From positions 4,083,813 to 4,147,812 of the forward strand of contig CM060852.1 in assembly GCA_030737835.1 (NCBI GenBank): a stretch of DNA of 64,000 nucleotides. Direction: 5' to 3'. The position numbers and the translations under genes are program-made. How positions within the stretch are numbered: the first letter of the stretch is position 1; the number at the start of each line of letters is the position of its first letter. The notes under the pieces were generated by a model that made no database searches, was not told the origin of the DNA, and was given only the letters and a program-made list of their open reading frames with translations. This document shows, piece by piece, positions 58,420-64,000 of the stretch. Origin of the DNA: Acorus gramineus (lineage: Eukaryota > Streptophyta > Magnoliopsida > Acorales > Acoraceae).

Positions 58420-61110
58420 GCTACACAGGCCCCATTATATAAGCTCCACTCATAAACTCTATTAGGTGTCAATATACAATTAGTTTATAAAACTACCCCT
58501 AATTAAAAGCATATGGTTTCAACGCTAAAACCCTCTTTTTTCGGTTATAGTTTCGTCTTCCCTGTCGATCTCATGAGCTAAATTTGGATTTTCAAATTCT
58601 CTCGAGTTTTTTAAAACGAAAATCACAAACCAAATCACACCAACAATCTCTTCCCATTTTGTCTAAAACAACCAAAAAGGCCTAAAATCTATTTGTAGCT
58701 TCACTTTCAACAATTTTTTGAACATTTTCTTCATCTCATTGTTAATCCCCTGCCAAAAATGGGTACCCAACGTTTTTTTTTTCAGATGCTTTTGTTGTTT
58801 TAAACAATCATTCGAATCCAAAAAAATCATAAAAAATTTATTTCTGATTGATATATTAGTTTTTTCTATGATATGTGAAAATAATTTATGAATAATGTGA
58901 AGAATTACATGAATCTGTTGTTATTGAAAATTTTTAGAAGCTCCCCAAATCTATTTTAGTTAAAAATGTTTTATAATTTATAAATTGCTGCTGAATTTGA
59001 ATCTGATGCACCTATTGAAAGAATGTAACTGACTTTTTTTTATTATGTGTTACTGTGTGTATTTGAATGTTGCAGGTGTGATTGTGACATGTATGTGAAA
59101 TCATTAATTAGTTGTATATGTAACTGATTAATTGAAGTATGTAACTTATTTTTTTTGTTATATGCATTTCCCTGTTTGTTTGATGTAAACTGACAATTTG
59201 TGAATGTAATTGTCTTTTGATTAAAGTAACTTATTTTTTGTTATGTGAAACTGTCAATTAAAAAAATGCAATCGACTTGATATTGCATCTGACTTACTTT
59301 TAAAAAATGTAGTATGTGTGTATGTCATGATATATCTGGAGTCTTCAGTACTTGGATATGTAAACTAACAAAATTTGAAGAATGTAACTAACATTCGATA
59401 TATGTTATTGAATTTTTTATTATATATAACTAACTACTATAGAAAGTAATAGACTTTTACTCATAAAAAGTCAATCCTGATACCATACAATGAAATGTAA
59501 CTGATTATTACAAAATGTAACTGAATTCATGAAGTGTTTCGACTATATCGAAGTGGAAAAAATCATATCAGTGAAGGAAGCACCACAACAACCTCAGCTT
59601 TCGTACGTATATTTACAACATTATATGTTCAAAACTACAATATAAAAAACCCTTAAAAAAATTCATTTTGGTTAAATTGCATAATGGATTGTGAGACAGT
59701 GATCATTCATATTATGATACAGTATGCTCTTCATGAGGAATTGTTGACAAAGATGACAAAGAATGTATGCACATACGTTAGAGCACACCTCATAAAAAAT
59801 TTCCTGAATGACAAAAAGAGGACATACACAGATAATAATCACAGAGTTAGAACAATGCAGTTTGATCGGTGACTCTGAGTGTTTAGTCATGTATATATGT
59901 GAAAAATTTGTTATATATATGGGTGCAAAACAAATTTTGAAAGAAGCAAATATCTTAAGAATATATTGTGATGTGTTTAAATGAAAAACTATAATTTCTT
60001 ATGCTTTTTTATGTTTTGAAGAATGTAAAGCTAACAGGTATTGGTTGTTTGTCACTAACATAGACTATGATTTATGTTAAATGTATCTAAAATTTAAAAT
60101 ATGTAGCATGATTGTTACATAAATTTGTAACAATGTAAGTAGTTTAAACTGAAATGTAACTAACTTTTTAACAATGTAACTAGCAATTTTAAAATGTAAC
60201 TGAATTATGGTAAATGTAATCCAGTCTCTCGAAGAACACATTACAAAACCTTTCAGAAATCAACAAAAGGGTTACAAAACATGTCACTGAAAAAAAAAAA
60301 CAAATGCTAAAGAAAATAAAGGAATCACAAAGCAGCAGATCTAATAGTTTCACAAACATCTTGCACATTGCAATTTTCAGAAATCTTCATTTGTTTTCTC
60401 TTTGGTTTGAAAACCTTTGATGCCTTTCTTTTCAACGGTAGCTACCCTTCACTTTGACCCTTGATTGAAGAGTAAATAATTCAGTCTGACAATGATTCTT
60501 CACCAACAACTATAGTTAGGAATTTCTGTCGAAAAGTTGATCAGAGATGCATGCAAGAAATGTAACTGATTTTCAAATGTTGCTCAAGCCAATGCCAATA
60601 TAGCATCAGCACTCTAAAAAATTCTCCAGAAAACAATTTTAACATAATAAACAACAGATTCAAATAACATTAAATATGAAATCCAATAAGAAAAATGAAA
60701 ACACATGAAAAAACAAATAATAACAATGTTACATCTAAATCAACTGGCATTATAAATTGATCAATTGTTATTTTAGATCAGATCAGATGCTGAAAGTCCT
60801 CCAACAAAAAAATCAAAGGTTCAAAATCGAGAAAAAAAATCTTCCGATCTCCTTCTCTGTGTTCTTATAAAAAATTATAGTGTTAAATTTTTTTTTATCG
60901 GTGGTGGACAATTAACAATTCAATTGTCATAACAAAAAAAAAAAAACGTTAATACAAACTTCATTACTCCTTCCACACAAAGAAATTCCGACCATTAAAT
61001 GTGGAGAGTGATTATCGAAAACGGTTTCAAGGGTATATTGAGTATTATCACCTATGCCATCTCATGGGGCTTACATGGGACCTATAAGATGGGGCTTATG
61101 AATCATTTCT
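58420..61110 (+). mobile_element. Element copy B of the 'GCTACA..CCCATTAT' family, 2.7 kb
   Basis: It shares its opening (GCTACA.AG..CCCATTAT, TAAGCTCCA) and ending (GGGACCTATAAG, TGGGGCTT.TGAATCATTTC) with the element at 15768-17259, in the same orientation. The interior has more than a dozen ATGTAACTGA-like motifs between 59030 and 60220. A short coding remnant lies at 59684-59872. A Mutator-like origin is possible because some such elements carry peptidase-like genes, but no transposase or target duplication was found. Confidence 0.65.
59684..59872 (+). pseudogene. Possible C48 (Ulp1-like) peptidase C-terminal remnant
   Basis: The frame MDCETVIIHIMIQYALHEEL, then YVRAHLIKNFLNDKKR, resembles the end of plant transposon Ulp1-like peptidases, where a conserved DCG(V/T)F...Y motif is followed by a helix with an Arg-rich end. 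The glycine after DC is Glu here. An upstream piece (59529-59599, KCFDYIEVEKIISVKEAPQQ) may be the preceding exon, ending at a GTACGT donor. The match is weak. Confidence 0.3.
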
Positions 61111-61931
61111 CTTATTTCAAATATAAATTCATTGAATGAAATATGGATAAAAAGAAACAGATGATTCAACTCACATAATAAGATGGCTGGGGCGTGGGGG
61201 ATTTCGATGCCCGACATGACCATCGTAGTCACAGTTTGAGTAGTGGTACTCAAAAGAGGTTTGTGATAGATATCCCATATATGACAATTAAATATTGATT
61301 CCCATGCATCATTTTCCTTTTAGCTTGTTTTTAAAATTTATATTTTTTTTATTTCAGTCTGTATCCTCTTACCCAATTCAGACCTGTATTTAGTTGAGTT
61401 TAATTTATGATAAAATGGTCTTTAAAAGACTTATATTTATTATTCAGTCCTCGGCCCATAATACCTGGTTTTTATACACGGTGTTATATGTGACCGTTGG
61501 TGAGTGCATGTATCTGATCTTATGTTATCTTATTATAATATTGTTATTGTTATTATTATTGGGTATCAAAAGGTGTGAGCTTTTCTTCTTTTGTTTGTTT
61601 TTTCTTTTTAAATAGGGTTTGTGACAGTAAAGTGCTGTGTTGATATAAAGAAGCAAATGAAAAGAACTGGTGTAGAATTAATTTGATGCTGAGAATGAGA
61701 TTCTCTCTCCACCACACAATCTGATGTGCTGTCACTGATTTTCTGCCGACCGTCCTTTTTTGTCCCCTCTAATAAACAAAGAAAATATGACCGTTGATTT
61801 TCACGCAGCTACCAGATGCGTAGCATTTGCTGTTTGGATGCATGGGATATCAGCATGGAATGATGCGACATTGAGTTGCCAATTACACGAAAAATATTCA
61901 CACCGAAATTGATCCGATATTCAAATGAGGT
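61111..61931. other. Spacer
   Basis: No gene recognised. There are T-rich tracts and short frames without domains. Confidence 0.4.
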
Positions 61932-64000
61932 CGGATATTCCTACCACCCCATTTTATATTAAACACCTCCACCCATTATTTACCATACTGTCATATGTGC
62001 GTAACTCCTAAAAATGCATTAAGGGCATCACCCTCTCTTTCTCATCACCCCAAGTAATTGGCTAGGTCAATCTCACCACCCTAAGTAATTGGCATAAGTT
62101 AGACACATGGGATGTATACATAATTATATTTTCTAAACAATGACTTTGTTGATAAAAAAATATAAAAAAAACATGTAAGTTCTAGAATGAGTTAGACACA
62201 TAGGGTGTCTACATAATTATATTTCTTAGACAATTCCTATGTCGATGAACACGGAAAAACAATCATGTAGGTTCTGAAATGAGTTAGACACATGGGATGT
62301 CTATATAATTATATTTCCTAGACAATGACCATGTCGATGAAGACAGAAAAAAAATCTTAGATTCTAGAATGAGTTAGACACATAGGGTGTCTACATAATT
62401 ATATTTATTAGACAATTCCTATGTCGATAGACATAGAAAAAAAAATCCTGTAGGTTATGGAATGCGTTAGACACATAAGATGTCTACATAATTATATTTC
62501 CTAGACAATGACTCCGTCGATAGAAACAGAAAAAAAAATTGTAGGTTTTTGAATGAGTTAGACACATGGAGTGTCTGCATATTTATATTTTCTAGACAAT
62601 ATCTATGTCGATGGAAACAGAAAAAACCTTGTAGGTTCTGGAATGAGTTATAGTTGTGTGTTTAACTACACCAATGTCAATGGTTGTAGTAATTGAGACT
62701 GTTACTGCCGAACACATAAATGTATGAAAGTTTTAATGTTTTTTTTAAAGGTTAGATACATCGTGTGTCGAGTATATGTGTATTATTAGACAGTTTGTTT
62801 GTCTGTTCTTGCATGAATCAAGTTTCCTCATGAAACATAAGGAAAAAAATCACAAATTCAACAAGAATTACTTATCTAATAAAACATTTACAAACACATT
62901 CAACATTCACATTCAATAAGACATTCACATTCCCCAAAACACATTCACATTAAATAACATATTCACCCCTAAAGTATTATGAGGTTCTACAAACACAATC
63001 AAATCATAATGCAATCATGTGCTGAAACCTAAACAGCTTCATTTAAACTTCTATTTCATTACACATAATACAAGTTAAAACCACAAAACACATAAAAGAT
63101 GATTCAACACCAATTGTTGGTGGGCACTGAAATCTATAACACAAAAAAAATTGAAAAATTTATTCTAACATGAACCAACTAATTCATCTATGTCGATTGT
63201 GCATTTGCTTTGACATACATCACACAAATTTTGGGTCATGAAGTGGTGTTCCATCTTGCTAATAATGTATCATGTATCCAACTACTCTCTGCGTAGCCTT
63301 GATTGTTGTCCCCTATCTCGAACTGTGGTTCATCATCTGAAATCATGCCATGTACTCTGAAACCACCTCTCAAGGTGTACGTACTGGCTCTTCATGTCAA
63401 TAATACTCTTCTCTAAGGGGAAAAAAAAAAGAGATTCATCAATGCCACCAACATACAAACAATGAAAATTTGATTAATACATAGTGTTTAATTCAATGAG
63501 TTACTAAAATGCATTCACAATGCTATCTTTCAATCCTAAACCATTCAAATTCATCCAACACAATTCATTTTTCTAAAAAAATACCCTAACTTTCTCTAAA
63601 TTATCTTTACTAGATTGATTAGAGCATGAATAAATCAGTATTACATTATTGTTTAAACGTAGTTCTCAACAATATGTATTGAACCATTTTACAATTGTAT
63701 ATCAATGTCAGTATACTAATTCATCTCATGAGTATGTTCAACATGCCAACAATAATATTCTCTAAGGGGAATTTTTTTTCCAACCAATGCCACCAACATA
63801 CAAATTAATGAAAATTAAACCAAAATGCACACACATCCTTAGCTATGACTAATGTACTGAAATTCAACCAACACACTTCATTATGAAATAAACAAAAAAT
63901 AAAATAAAAATAAACCTAACTTTATATATCAAAAAACCCAAGCTCTCTTTCAAAGCCCTAACTTTATATATCCATCAATAGTAAATATTCATCATACAAG
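61932..64000. mobile_element. Left part of a second MULE-like element, cut by the window end
   Basis: The left end CCTACCACCCCATTTTATAT and following AAACACCTCCACCC resemble the right end (in reverse complement) of the element at 6417-11013 (ATACCACCCCCTTTGATATT, CAACCCACCCC). As in that element, a ~90-bp tandem array sits inside the end, then a minus-strand coding-like stretch (about 63380-63236, including GGFRVHGMISDDEPQFEIGD, ending TTS-stop) that I cannot assign. A 351-bp-spaced duplication (63398, 63749) with CTCTAAGGGGAA and ATGCCACCAACATACAAA follows. The right end is outside the window. Confidence 0.5.
62097..62683. repeat. Six-unit ~91-bp tandem array with paired inverted repeats
   Basis: Units begin at 62097, 62190, 62282, 62372, 62465 and 62556, with a partial one at 62646; periods are 93, 92, 90, 93, 91 and 90. 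Each unit has two short inverted repeats: TTAGACACATAGGGTGTCTA and TAGACAATTCCTATGTCGAT. AT-rich linkers and an A run separate them. Unlike the array at 7861 the reading frame is not kept open. Confidence 0.92.

Overview
This is AT-rich nuclear plant DNA. Evidence is the spliced genes with GT..AG introns, plant-only gene families (a HAN-type GATA factor, a plasmodesmal callose-binding protein, a plant mobile domain remnant), plant-type LINE, copia, PIF/Harbinger, hAT and Mutator-like elements, and many microsatellites. The coding style (GC-rich single-exon genes in an AT-rich background) and the LINE types would suit a non-grass monocot, but that is an impression and the species cannot be fixed from this window.

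Six host genes are supported. An ATAD3-type mitochondrial AAA ATPase (+, 52-5820, seven exons visible, 5' end outside the window). A fatty-acyl-AMP-ligase-like adenylating enzyme (-, 12469-14448, one exon). An AlkA-type DNA-3-methyladenine glycosylase (-, 22476-23729, one exon). A HANABA TARANU-like GATA factor (-, 26649-27530, two exons). A PRP28/DDX23-type spliceosomal DEAD-box helicase (-, 40250-42409, one exon). A PDCB-like X8/CBM43 protein with a predicted GPI anchor (-, 52178-55336, four exons assembled here by splice phase). They form no pathway or operon; they are independent loci separated by transposon-rich spacers.

The spacers hold most of the unusual material. 6.4-11.0 kb is a Mutator-like element with a 90-bp hairpin array, a plant-mobile-domain pseudogene and a LINE scrap. 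11.2-12.0 kb and 20.1-22.1 kb are decayed LINEs. 14.9-17.7 kb is a PIF/Harbinger-like element split by another element, whose relative lies at 58.4-61.1 kb. 24.6-25.1 and 30.8-31.3 kb are hAT-like; 31.4-31.9 and 56.6-57.0 kb are Harbinger-like MITEs with TTA duplications; 32.4-33.5 and 55.8-56.3 kb are foldback elements. 42.6-45.4 kb is a deleted copia element whose same-sense LTR lies about 160 bp upstream of the helicase start codon. 45.7-46.9 kb is a composite AT-rich tandem array. 61.9 kb to the window end is the left part of a second Mutator-like element with its own ~91-bp array.

The most notable cross-cutting observation is that three separate elements (7.9, 32.4 and 62.1 kb) carry tandem arrays of nearly the same period (about 90 bp), each unit holding two short inverted repeats.
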